53,524 bases of DNA from Scybalousia_A sp052170555. GTDB taxonomy: Bacteria > Bacteroidota > Bacteroidia > Bacteroidales > P3. Both the position numbers and the translations under genes were made by a program. The stretch spans positions 1 through 53,524 of the forward strand of contig JBQNAI010000013.1 in NCBI GenBank assembly GCA_052170555.1. Reading direction: 5' to 3'. Each line of letters begins with the position of its first letter. Position 1 is the stretch's first letter. Of this stretch, positions 1-8,556 are shown one piece after another. The notes under the pieces are model-generated. The model searched no databases. It had not been told where the DNA came from and saw only the letters and a program-made list of their open reading frames with translations.

Positions 1-3000
1 GTTGCAGTAGTCTGCGTAACACCTGAGACTGTCAGATTTGTAGGTTGCTCACAAGATGTAGAAGAGTTAGTATCCGTTGTGAAGTTTACTGTTACCCATT
101 CTGAAAATTGATTACTATCACATTTTGCACGCACCTTGGCAACATAAGAAGTGTTAGCAGTCAAATTAGTAAAGGTCTTAGTCGTTGTAGCAACAGTTTC
201 TGCAGCGTTATCACCTAACTGGATCTCATAAGATGTAGCATTGCCATTCCAAGTGATAGTTGCTGTAGTTTGAGTTTTCGCAGTAACTACCAAATTGGTA
301 GGAGCCCCACATGGATCAGGAGTTATTGTTCCATTAGGGTCATTGAATATTTTTATATTATCAATATAGATTCCATCAGCATCTATATTATAATCAGACC
401 ATTGGAAATTTAACTGATAATTTGCTGATTTATTTGGAAGAACAATAGTGTCTACTTCATCAGAAACAGGATTGCCAGAATAATATTTTAATGGAGTCCA
501 TTCATCTGTTGTAGTAGCACGGTAAGATACCGTCAAAGTGTTAACAATACCACTATACTGATAATCATCCAGTGTATAAGTAAAGGCAAGCATAGGAGAA
601 GAAACGGCAGACAAATTGAATATAGGAGTTATTGCTTTACCATCATCGTCATCTGAGTATGGATGATATAACTTATCTCCCGATAAATTCCAGTTATTTG
701 ATTTTGTCCAACACTGTAATGCACTGGCGTCAGAGAATGTTTCCTCCCAAGCGGATGAATCGTTTACTATAATTGTAGGACAAGAGGTAGAAACTACTAC
801 TATATCTGATTGTTCAGCATCAGTACAACCTGCATCAGCAATCACGTAAATACTGTATTTTGTAGAGGATTCTATTCCGGTTGTTATTGTTACAGACTTT
901 TGTGTAGTGCTTAATGATTGCCAAACAGTATCGTTTCCTTCTGTCTTCTCATAATATACTTTCCAGGATGTAGCAGAGGAATTATCTTGCCAACTAACGT
1001 CAATACTACCGTTGTTGTTAACAGTAGCAGTAACTTTTGTAGGAGCAAGACATCCTGGGATGGTACGAACTAAAAGACTGTTAATTACTGAATATGCATA
1101 ACTATTAGTAGAAGTGTAGCTTAAAGCAAAGTAGCCATTTGTGTCCGTTATAGCATTGAAGTCTATCTTATAGTCTATTCCCTCTGCATTAGCTACATTT
1201 ATAGTCTTCACAATAACAAAAGTAGATGTGTCATAAAGAGAAGTCATATAACCTACATTGAAAACAGGAGATTTATTTGATGAATAATTGATCTGTACCC
1301 TTAGAGTATTGATATTCTCTACGAATTTAGGAAGTACTAAATATTGAGTCTCGCCTACAGTAGGAGATCTAAACAAGATGCTACCGCTTCCGTCATCTTC
1401 ATCAATTAATATGCAAGGAGTGGTGCCACTAGAATAGCTATGCCCATAAAGTTGTGTCCAACAATTAGGGATATCTCCCGTTTGATAAGAAGCAAATTCA
1501 AGAACATAAGGATTATCCGTAACAGATATTTCATTACACCATGTTGTTACAAAGAAATGATCACTTTCTTCAGCAGTACCGTTCGGACACTCTGTTGTAA
1601 GATATATTTCATATTTTGTTCCTGTAGATAAATTGTTCAGCGTTAGAGAAGTGTCGTTAGTCGAAGCCGTTTTGGAACTCCATTGGTCTGTGTCTGCTGC
1701 TTTGTAATAAGCAATCACATTATTGCTTCCTGTATATTCTCCCCAACTAACGTCAATTGTATTTTTACCCGTAGGTTTGCACACTATTTTAGTAGGAGCG
1801 AAGCAATCAGGTTTCAATACTAACTTAATATTGTCAATAAACCAATAATTGGATAGGTAGGTTAAATTGTTTCCAGCATCATTGTTTACTCTGAATCTCA
1901 AAGTTATCTGTCCAGTAGTTATGCTATCCGTCAAATTATCGAAATCAGTAGTAATATTTACCCAGCTACCTCCGGTAACATCATCGTGAGCAATTGTCTT
2001 CAACGAAACAAATGAAGAAGTATCGTCATTCACTGTCATGATACCTATTTCCAGTGTTTCATCCGGATAATAACTACCATATTCATTAGGATTTGCATTT
2101 GTACTACTTGATATAATGAGTCTCAAATTATGCAAATCATTAGTAACCATAGGTAATGTAAGTATGGAAGTGGCATTGTTCGTTGACATGTTAGTCCCTA
2201 ATGCTAAATAACCACTATTGTTGATTTCGTTGGTGTAAGAATAAAGCACATTCCAACAATCAGGAAATTCAGCAAAGGTTTCGTCTATTATGGTATCATT
2301 AGTAATAGTCATAGCACTACAAGATGTTTTGAAATAGGTAGAAGTAGAAGAAGGGGATTCATCATCACATACTGCAAGTACTCTCAATTCATAGTTAGTA
2401 TTATCTTCAAGATCATCTATTGTTGTAGATGCTTCACCTGAGACTGTTTTATCCATCCATAAACTGTCTTGTCCTTGCTTTTTGTATTGTACGGTCCAAG
2501 AAGAAGTTTCATCCTGTTGAGTCCAGGCGACATCTACGGAAGAATTTGTTACGTTACTTACAACAACATTTGACGGAGAGGCACAATTGGAACCCAATAT
2601 TTTTATATTGTCTATTGCTGCAGCTGGATCTGATCCACCGCTAAAATCGTTTCTCCATTCAAATATGATTTTCTGTGTAGTGTTTTGTACATTTGGCAAT
2701 ATTATATTAGCATTGGTCCAAGTTTCTTTACCCCAAGTTTTAGGTAGCAAAACTGTAGCACCCTGCAAAAGAGAATTATCAGACGTTGTAGGAAGTTGAA
2801 TATTTTGAGGAGCAATATAAACAACAAGATAATCATACATTGTGTTGCCACTACTACTAGCTTCGCCGGCTAACTTATAATCAAAATTCAATGAATACTC
2901 TGCTTTATCATTGAAGTCTACGGAAAGAACAGCATAAGATTTTTGTTGCACACCTTTTGTGTAGTTATTTGTTTGTCCGTTATCATTAGAAACGTACATG

Positions 3001-6000
3001 GACATACTTCCTTTTGAACTTGTCGCAGAACCGATGTTCCATTTATTTTCCGTAGAAGTCCCGATAAATACAAAATCGGTTATTTCATCTTCACCTTCAA
3101 AAGTTTGGACGTAGTTATCTCCATTAACAGAAGTGTTGTTTGTCGTAAATGATTTGTTAGCACTTATAACTATGTCGTTTGTTGTTGAACAGGTGTAGGA
3201 AACATAGACCTCGTAAGTAGTGTTTTTTTCAAGATTTATATTTTTGTCTGAGAATGCTATGGAATTGGCATTCGTATTGAATGATTGATACTCATCATCG
3301 CTATTTTTCTTGTAATAGACTGTATAATCACTTACATTAGGTATATTTGTCCATTCTATATTCGCATCCGAACTTGTTATATTGGGGATAGTAAGAGCAG
3401 CCAAAGGAGGACATGCAGGAGGGTTTTGTTCGTTATAAACCGTTACGTTGTAAATATAAATACCTGGAATATAACTATCAGCAGAGAAAGGATTGGACCA
3501 ACGGAAATTTAATTGGTAAGTTGCAGAAGGTTCAGGTAAAGCAACAGAATCTGTTTGTTGCGTAGGGACAGGGTTAGTATATTCTGCAAGTACTTTCCAA
3601 GGATTATCAAGTGAAGTTCTGTATAAAATAGTCAGATGATTATTTTTCCCGCTTACCAAAGGTTGTTTATGAGAAAACTTGATATAAGGAGTAGTGACAT
3701 TAGTTAAGTCAAGTATAGGACTTATTGCATCAGCAGTTGTTCCATAACTAAGGCTATGACATAAGCTACCATAACTTGTAGCTATATACCAATTCTCATT
3801 TCCAACATTTTCTAATTCCCAACACTGAAGTGCATCATTTGTAGATAATGTCTCAGTCCATGCATTTTCATTTGTTACAGAGGTAACATCACACTTTGTC
3901 TGGAATGTAAATATCGCAGAGATTGGACTATTTTCGCCGCAAATGGTTTTTATTCTGTATTCGTAATTTGATGCAGAAGTTAAACCTGTTATTGTAACAG
4001 TCGAATCATTAAAAGCTATCGGTGTACTCCAATTATCTTCCCCTTTCTTTCGGTAATAGATTTCATAAGAGTTAGTATCATTTCCTACTACAGTTATAGT
4101 TGCCTGATTCACATCTGGTATTGCATTAGCCTGCATTACTTTGTCACAGTTAGGAACAAGTCCTAAAGACAGGTCATCTATGAACCAACTATAACCACCG
4201 TAAGCAGATGGTTCTTTATGCTTTATAACAACATAGTAGGTGTCTATACTGTCTGTTGTTTGATATTGATCAAAATTAACAGTAAGATTTTTGTATTTGG
4301 TATCAGTCCAAGACATTGCTTGGAAAGTTTGAATTTTTGTGTATGTACTGTCGTCATTCAAATTTGTCATGATACCTACTTCCATTGTGCCATAAGAATA
4401 CGAATTATATACCGGTCTTGCATAAAAATCCAATTGCAGTTCGTTGATGTTTCCCGAATATCCCGGCAGAGCTATTGATGAATTGTCATAGCAGAAAGTT
4501 AAAGTATTTTTTCCGGAATTAGCTGTAGTGTATTCATATACATAAGGATAGTAAGAACTTTGATACCCTGTTGATAATTTTGTCCAACATATCGGAGTTT
4601 TTCCCATGCCGACTTCGAATTCTTCAAAACTTGTAAAATAAGGTAAAGATGCAGAAGTAAGAATGTCGCATTCTGTCGTTAGACTCTTTGGCTCGGTTTT
4701 CGGGTTAAGTGCCTCATCTGTACTACATATCGTTTGGACATACACTTTATAAACATTACCGGGTTCTAGCGACAAAACATAGGAAGTATCATACAACTCC
4801 TCTGAAGAAGAATATGTCTCAGATGTCGCTTTTTTGTAATATACCTTCCAAGTATTTGCATCATCCGTTTGGGTCCAAGATATTACTGCGGAATTTTTAG
4901 TAACACTATCTATGATCACATTTGAAGCCGGTAGACATAAAGGAGGATTTTGTTCGTTATAAACCAATACGCTGTCTATGTGCGAACCATACGCTTCTGA
5001 ATTAGGATTGGACCAACGGAAACTTATTTGGTAAGTTGCAGAAGGTTCAGGTAAAGCTACAGAATCCATTCTGAAATTTTCTATACGGGTGTCGTAAGTT
5101 GTTATAAATGTCCAGTCGGAACTCTCGTTTACACGATAATAAATGGAAAGGTTGTTGTGACTGTTTTCTCCGTATCCGCTTTGTTTGTGTGAGAATTTTA
5201 ACCAAGGAGTTGTAACACCAGTTAAGTCAATAACAGGTGTTATTGCATCGGCAGAGCTACCGGATGCTGGAGAATGATATAAACGACCGTTTAACATCTG
5301 CCAGTTGGTTCCTCCAGCATTTTCAAAGGTCCAACAATCAATGGTATACGAAACAGAAAAATCTTCGAAATAACTATTATCATCGGTTACATTTGCAATC
5401 CCACATTCAGTTATAAAAGTAGCACTTTTCCATAAGGAGAAATCACTATCGCTACACCAACGACGAACTCGTACAGCATATTTTTGAGAATGCATCAGAG
5501 AAGTTAAATCATAATAAGTATTTGTAACATCTATCGTGTCTGAGATATCATCCCAAGACTGTTTATCGGTTTTGTATTGCAATTGATAAGAAGAATTCTC
5601 TGCAGTATCTACCCAAGAGATGGTTGCACCATCAGTTGTAATGCTGGAAACGGTTACATTTCCTGATATTTTGGCACAGGTAATTATGGAGGATGTTATG
5701 CCTAACTTTATTTGAGGTAGGTATTTCCGCAAGTAGCACTCGGAGAAATCAGGAACATATGCATCCACGTATCTGCTAATAGATCTATTAGATACTGTAT
5801 CGCATTTCCAATACACAGAACCGCTTACATAGTCGGTATTTTCGGATTTAATGGCGATGATCAGGTTGTCACCAGCGTAGTCAAACGGTGTAGTTAGAGA
5901 GATGGTTGTCCAATCATTTTCTACAAAAGACACAGAATCGGAATAAACCAATGTCATTTCCGAATAGTCTAATGATGTAGAAGGAGACAATGAGGTCATG

Positions 6001-6254
6001 GATGACGTTGCCATATATACCTCAACTTTTCTGGTTCTAGCTTTACTACAGTGATAAGCTAATGAAGTTATGGTTCCAGTAGTACCTATCTCCTCCTGTA
6101 AGTACAGTGACTGAGAAATGGAATTATTGTAAAGAGGATTCAACGGAAGTTCGCTCGTAGTTGTGCTTCCTTCACCAACCACGATAATTTCTTGTGTCCA
6201 GCCGCTAATAGCCAAGAAGACGGCTATAAGGACAAATAAAAAAGATTTTTTCAT
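1..6254 (-). CDS. giant modular surface/secreted protein with fibronectin type III and jelly-roll repeats (3' end outside window)
   Basis: The reading frame is open from the ATG at 6254 to the window edge: 2084 residues are visible and the C-terminus is missing. The start MKKSFLFVLIAVFLAISGWTQ is a clear Sec signal peptide. Residues about 22-190 form an N-terminal domain of the kind that precedes such repeats (signature YSQ-like, EEIGTTGTITSLAYH). After it come about nine fibronectin type III modules, each starting with a Cys-Pro type motif (for example CLPASNVIIDSVTKNSAVISW, CASPSNVVVSNVT, CFAPTKIVC, CGAPTNLVV). They alternate with MAM-like/cleaved-adhesin jelly-rolls sharing the signatures AI(T/S)P(V/I)(I/L)DLT and CWTxxN. 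Proteins of this build in Bacteroidota are usually exported by T9SS and act as adhesins or scaffolds; the sorting domain would lie outside the window, so that part is inference. I checked the frame at both ends and in the middle and saw no interruption. Confidence 0.9.
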   Translation of the reverse strand, partial: MKKSFLFVLIAVFLAISGWTQEIIVVGEGSTTTSELPLNPLYNNSISQSLYLQEEIGTTGTITSLAYHCSKARTRKVEVYMATSSMTSLSPSTSLDYSEMTLVYSDSVSFVENDWTTISLTTPFDYAGDNLIIAIKSENTDYVSGSVYWKCDTVSNRSISRYVDAYVPDFSECYLRKYLPQIKLGITSSIITCAKISGNVTVSSITTDGATISWVDTAENSSYQLQYKTDKQSWDDISDTIDVTNTYYDLTSLMHSQKYAVRVRRWCSDSDFSLWKSATFITECGIANVTDDNSYFEDFSVSYTIDCWTFENAGGTNWQMLNGRLYHSPASGSSADAITPVIDLTGVTTPWLKFSHKQSGYGENSHNNLSIYYRVNESSDWTFITTYDTRIENFRMDSVALPEPSATYQISFRWSNPNSEAYGSHIDSVLVYNEQNPPLCLPASNVIIDSVTKNSAVISWTQTDDANTWKVYYKKATSETYSSSEELYDTSYVLSLEPGNVYKVYVQTICSTDEALNPKTEPKSLTTECDILTSASLPYFTSFEEFEVGMGKTPICWTKLSTGYQSSYYPYVYEYTTANSGKNTLTFCYDNSSIALPGYSGNINELQLDFYARPVYNSYSYGTMEVGIMTNLNDDSTYTKIQTFQAMSWTDTKYKNLTVNFDQYQTTDSIDTYYVVIKHKEPSAYGGYSWFIDDLSLGLVPNCDKVMQANAIPDVNQATITVVGNDTNSYEIYYRKKGEDNWSTPIAFNDSTVTITGLTSASNYEYRIKTICGENSPISAIFTFQTKCDVTSVTNENAWTETLSTNDALQCWELENVGNENWYIATSYGSLCHSLSYGTTADAISPILDLTNVTTPYIKFSHKQPLVSGKNNHLTILYRTSLDNPWKVLAEYTNPVPTQQTDSVALPEPSATYQLNFRWSNPFSADSYIPGIYIYNVTVYNEQNPPACPPLAALTIPNITSSDANIEWTNIPNVSDYTVYYKKNSDDEYQSFNTNANSIAFSDKNINLEKNTTYEVYVSYTCSTTNDIVISANKSFTTNNTSVNGDNYVQTFEGEDEITDFVFIGTSTENKWNIGSATSSKGSMSMYVSNDNGQTNNYTKGVQQKSYAVLSVDFNDKAEYSLNFDYKLAGEASSSGNTMYDYLVVYIAPQNIQLPTTSDNSLLQGATVLLPKTWGKETWTNANIILPNVQNTTQKIIFEWRNDFSGGSDPAAAIDNIKILGSNCASPSNVVVSNVTNSSVDVAWTQQDETSSWTVQYKKQGQDSLWMDKTVSGEASTTIDDLEDNTNYELRVLAVCDDESPSSTSTYFKTSCSAMTITNDTIIDETFAEFPDCWNVLYSYTNEINNSGYLALGTNMSTNNATSILTLPMVTNDLHNLRLIISSSTNANPNEYGSYYPDETLEIGIMTVNDDTSSFVSLKTIAHDDVTGGSWVNITTDFDNLTDSITTGQITLRFRVNNDAGNNLTYLSNYWFIDNIKLVLKPDCFAPTKIVCKPTGKNTIDVSWGEYTGSNNVIAYYKAADTDQWSSKTASTNDTSLTLNNLSTGTKYEIYLTTECPNGTAEESDHFFVTTWCNEISVTDNPYVLEFASYQTGDIPNCWTQLYGHSYSSGTTPCILIDEDDGSGSILFRSPTVGETQYLVLPKFVENINTLRVQINYSSNKSPVFNVGYMTSLYDTSTFVIVKTINVANAEGIDYKIDFNAITDTNGYFALSYTSTNSYAYSVINSLLVRTIPGCLAPTKVTATVNNNGSIDVSWQDNSSATSWKVYYEKTEGNDTVWQSLSTTQKSVTITTGIESSTKYSIYVIADAGCTDAEQSDIVVVSTSCPTIIVNDSSAWEETFSDASALQCWTKSNNWNLSGDKLYHPYSDDDDGKAITPIFNLSAVSSPMLAFTYTLDDYQYSGIVNTLTVSYRATTTDEWTPLKYYSGNPVSDEVDTIVLPNKSANYQLNFQWSDYNIDADGIYIDNIKIFNDPNGTITPDPCGAPTNLVVTAKTQTTATITWNGNATSYEIQLGDNAAETVATTTKTFTNLTANTSYVAKVRAKCDSNQFSEWVTVNFTTDTNSSTSCEQPTNLTVSGVTQTTA

Positions 6255-6328
6255 TTTTTTAAAAGTATTAATTATACATTTATGTTAATTTAGTTTTTAA
6301 ATAATTGTGTTATTTTGTTTCAGAAATG

Positions 6329-6359
6329 CAAAGTAATAAAATTTTTTTCAAAGTTCCAA
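6329..6359 (-). promoter_or_regulatory. promoter of the giant FN3 protein gene
   Basis: On the minus strand, TTG at 6359-6357 is followed 20 nt later by TTACTTTG at 6336-6329. This is one base off the Bacteroidota -7 consensus TAnnTTTG and has the expected spacing. It would give a leader of about 70 nt before the ATG at 6254. Confidence 0.5.
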
Positions 6360-6456
6360 GAAAAAACAAAAAAAAATGTATATAAAATATATAAACATTT
6401 GAAATTCAGAATTTAATTTTTTTTGAGTATTGTGTGGTAATAGCAAGAAAACATAG

Positions 6457-6753
6457 TTAAATACTAATTTTTTGTTTGATAACTTGGCATCCAACGAGCG
6501 TAAAAAGTATTTTGAACAAGACCCGTTGGAATTGGCAATAGACAAATTCATACACTCCGACAAGATACTCAAAGACCAGAGCTATACGGTTTTGGATATA
6601 TTCAATCACATTGCCTACGAACTGCGTTTAAATAATTTTTCAAAAAGTATATCAACAAAAATCGGATATATTTTATCTAAAAAAGAAAATGAATTTGAAA
6701 AGAAGAAGGTAGATGGTAAAAGGTGTTACATCTTTAAAGGTATTGATAATTAA
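6457..6753 (+). pseudogene. C-terminal fragment of a VapE/DUF3874-like primase-helicase
   Basis: An open stretch follows the TAG at 6454 and ends at TAA 6753. It has no ATG; the only start-like codon is TTG at 6472, without a convincing ribosome binding site. The peptide (DPLELAIDKFI ... YTVLDIFNHIAYELRLN ... KIGYILSKKENEFEKK ... GKRCYIFKGIDN) looks like the winged-helix-like tail of the VapE/virulence-associated E family proteins carried by Bacteroidota mobile elements. The ATPase domain that should precede it is absent upstream, so I read it as a remnant of an integrated element. The family assignment is from memory of the C-terminal pattern and is moderate. Confidence 0.45.
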
Positions 6754-6771
6754 CCAATTGCTTAATTATAG

Positions 6772-6856
6772 GGACACCTATACCACCTATTTTAATAAAA
6801 ATTAATTTTTTTTTAAAAAAAATAAAAGTTTTCAAGAAAAGGTGACCCAGGTGTCC
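6772..6856. repeat. imperfect 16-bp inverted repeat
   Basis: The left arm GGACACCTATACCACC (6772-6787) pairs with GGTGACCCAGGTGTCC (6841-6856), whose reverse complement is GGACACCTGGGTCACC. The eight outer bases match perfectly. The loop is a 53-nt A/T-rich tract. A related GGGGTGACACCT lies at about 6881-6892. Confidence 0.55.
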
Positions 6857-7086
6857 AGCCCTTATACTGTATAGCTTAGCGAGGGGTGACACCTTTAAAT
6901 TTAACTGGAATTGGGGCAAAATTTGGGTAAAAATGAGGTATTTTTTACTACTTTTTTGCCCTTCTTTGATCACCTTGCCCTAAATATCGTATGTTCCAAT
7001 TTTCATTAACCTACTATTGAAATTGCTTTGTTGAATGATTATAAAACAACTTTTTCATATGGGATTTCAAACTTATAATATGGAGA

Positions 7087-7184
7087 ATTATTTTGCGAAG
7101 CTTTTTTATTGAAGAGTGAATACAGCTGATTGAGATGCGAAGATAGGTTATTGAGATGCGAAGAAGGCAAATTGTTTTGCGAAG
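7087..7184. repeat. 21-bp phased direct repeat, five copies
   Basis: The 14-mer ATTGAGATGCGAAG occurs exactly at 7129 and 7150. Variants are ATTATTTTGCGAAG at 7087 and ATTGTTTTGCGAAG at 7171, with a degenerate copy ATTGAAGAGTGAAT at 7108. All five copies are spaced by exactly 21 bp, that is two helical turns or seven codons. The minus strand reads open through the array as heptads resembling LRISITY, but there is no start codon or family match that I recognise. Confidence 0.65.
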
Positions 7185-7283
7185 AAGGTTTTTTAAATTT
7201 CAAAAAAAAATAATGTAAATTGTATTTTTACTATTATCAAAAAAGTAGAAATTTGAATGAATAAGTATTTTTTTTAAAAAATA

Positions 7284-7315
7284 TTTGGTGGGTATTATAA
7301 ATTGTTGTAATTTTG
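7284..7315 (+). promoter_or_regulatory. promoter of the ribosomal superoperon
   Basis: TTTG at 7284-7287 is followed, after exactly 20 nt, by TAATTTTG at 7308-7315. This matches the Bacteroidota -33/-7 consensus at every defined position. Transcription would start near 7322 and make a leader of roughly 325 nt before rpsL. It is the only strong promoter seen in front of the 18-kb gene run. Confidence 0.8.
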
Positions 7316-7647
7316 CAACTTGAAAATAAAAGCGTCCTCTACGGGGTATGAAAAAACAAAGTTAAATTGCTTAATTTGTGAGGGTTGCGTACTTACGAGG
7401 ATTTTATCAGAGTAAATTGTTGGCTACAATAGAAATGACGAGTTTATTTTCAGTCCGATAATGAGGTATTTAGTGGTAAATACTAATTGTTTGGAGTGAC
7501 TGAGTGTCATCTCAAACGTATTTGCCGGGAAGAATTCTCAAAATTGGAGTAATACCTTTGCAGCCCGATTTATTTCCCGCCGAAAAGGTTTTTTGAAAAA
7601 CGAGTATTAAGATAAGTAAAAAAAAGGAAAAAGAAAAGTTTTTTGAT
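7316..7647 (+). promoter_or_regulatory. long structured 5' leader of rpsL
   Basis: The roughly 330-nt untranslated leader contains several hairpins. The first is GTATTTA-GTGG-TAAATAC, perfect, at 7466-7483. The second is around GAGTGAC (7494-7500) and GTCATCTC (about 7506-7513). The third is a longer helix closed by CGGGAA (7526-7531) with TTCCCG (7574-7579). CGGG could instead pair with CCCG at 7564-7567, so two folds are possible. Autogenous control by a ribosomal protein is a reasonable guess, not shown. The last 40 nt before the ATG are A-rich, and no Shine-Dalgarno sequence is seen. Confidence 0.5.
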
Positions 7648-8031
7648 ATGCCAACAATTCAGCAGTTAGTTCGTAAAGGACGTCAGAAAATAGAATATCA
7701 GAGCAAGGCACCTGCAATGGATGCTTGTCCGCAGAGAAGGGGTGTATGTACTAGAGTTTATACGACAACACCGAAGAAGCCTAATTCTGCAATGAGAAAA
7801 GTTGCCAGAGTAAAATTGACTAACGGTAAGGAGGTGAATGCCTATATACCGGGGGAAGGTCATAATTTGCAAGAACACTCCATAGTGATGATTCGTGGCG
7901 GTAGAGTAAAAGATTTGCCAGGTGTACGTTATCACATAATCAGGGGAGCGTTGGATACGGCAGGTGTGGATGGTAGAACGCAGAGACGTTCCAAGTACGG
8001 TGCAAAAAAACCGAAAGATGCAAAGAAATAG
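7648..8031 (+). CDS. rpsL: 30S ribosomal protein S12
   Basis: The 127-residue protein matches S12 over its full length; the E. coli protein has 124. S12 sits at the decoding centre of the 30S subunit and helps monitor codon-anticodon fit. The conserved loop TPKKPNSAMRK (about residues 41-51) and GGRVKDLPGVRYH (about 84-96) are intact, and the lysines linked to streptomycin sensitivity (K43/K44 and K88) are present. It is the first gene of the str part of the superoperon, preceded by a long leader and followed 33 nt later by rpsG. The ATG follows an A-rich tract instead of a Shine-Dalgarno sequence. Confidence 0.98.
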   Translation: MPTIQQLVRKGRQKIEYQSKAPAMDACPQRRGVCTRVYTTTPKKPNSAMRKVARVKLTNGKEVNAYIPGEGHNLQEHSIVMIRGGRVKDLPGVRYHIIRGALDTAGVDGRTQRRSKYGAKKPKDAKK

Positions 8032-8064
8032 TTTTGTAGAATTTATAAAAGGCGTTGAAACAAG

Positions 8065-8532
8065 ATGAGAAAAGCTAGACCAAGAAAGAGAATAATTCTT
8101 CCGGATCCGAAGTATAATGATGTTATGGTTACAAAATTTGTAAACAACATCATGCTAAGAGGGAAGAAAGGCGTAGCATACAAGATATTTTATGATGCAA
8201 TAGAAATAGTAAATGACAGGACAAAAGAGGATGGTTTGGAAATTTGGAAAAAAGGTCTGTCCAATGTAACACCTAACGTTGAAGTACGTTCTCGTAGAAT
8301 AGGTGGGGCTACATTTCAAATTCCTACTGAAATTCGTCCTGACAGAAAGCAATCTATCGGAATGAAGAATTTAATCGGTTTTGCAAGGAAAAGAAACGAA
8401 AAATCCATGGCTGCCTGTTTGGCTTCTGAGATAATTGCTGCATCAAAAGAGGAAGGAGCAGCCTTCAAGCGAAAAGAAGATATCCATAGAATGGCTGAGG
8501 CGAACAAGGCATTCTCACATTTTAGAGTATAG
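8065..8532 (+). CDS. rpsG: 30S ribosomal protein S7
   Basis: This 155-residue protein is S7, the primary binder of the 3' major domain of 16S rRNA that nucleates the head of the 30S subunit and lines the E site. The start MRKARPRKRIILPDPKYND and the motif RRIGGATFQIPTEIRPDRK (about residues 77-95) are typical of S7. It lies between rpsL and fusA in the classical str order, 24 nt before fusA. In E. coli S7 is the translational repressor of the str operon; no equivalent site was identified here. Confidence 0.98.
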   Translation: MRKARPRKRIILPDPKYNDVMVTKFVNNIMLRGKKGVAYKIFYDAIEIVNDRTKEDGLEIWKKGLSNVTPNVEVRSRRIGGATFQIPTEIRPDRKQSIGMKNLIGFARKRNEKSMAACLASEIIAASKEEGAAFKRKEDIHRMAEANKAFSHFRV

Positions 8533-8556
8533 TATTTTAGGGGAGATATAAGATAG

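Larger units (their letters stand above)
6754..7283. other. gene-free, probably decayed region
   Basis: No credible gene is seen between the VapE-like fragment and the rpsL promoter. The stretch holds an imperfect inverted repeat (6772-6856) and a 21-bp phased repeat (7087-7184). Its proximity to a primase fragment suggests the scar of a mobile element. Confidence 0.5.

Noticed and set aside
6734..6973. Minus-strand frame of 79 codons over the decayed region
   Set aside because: It overlaps the VapE-like fragment, runs through the inverted repeat, has a low-complexity composition and no family resemblance.
7087..7184. CRISPR array
   Set aside because: The repeat is 14 bp with 7-bp gaps and the copies degenerate; there are no cas genes.
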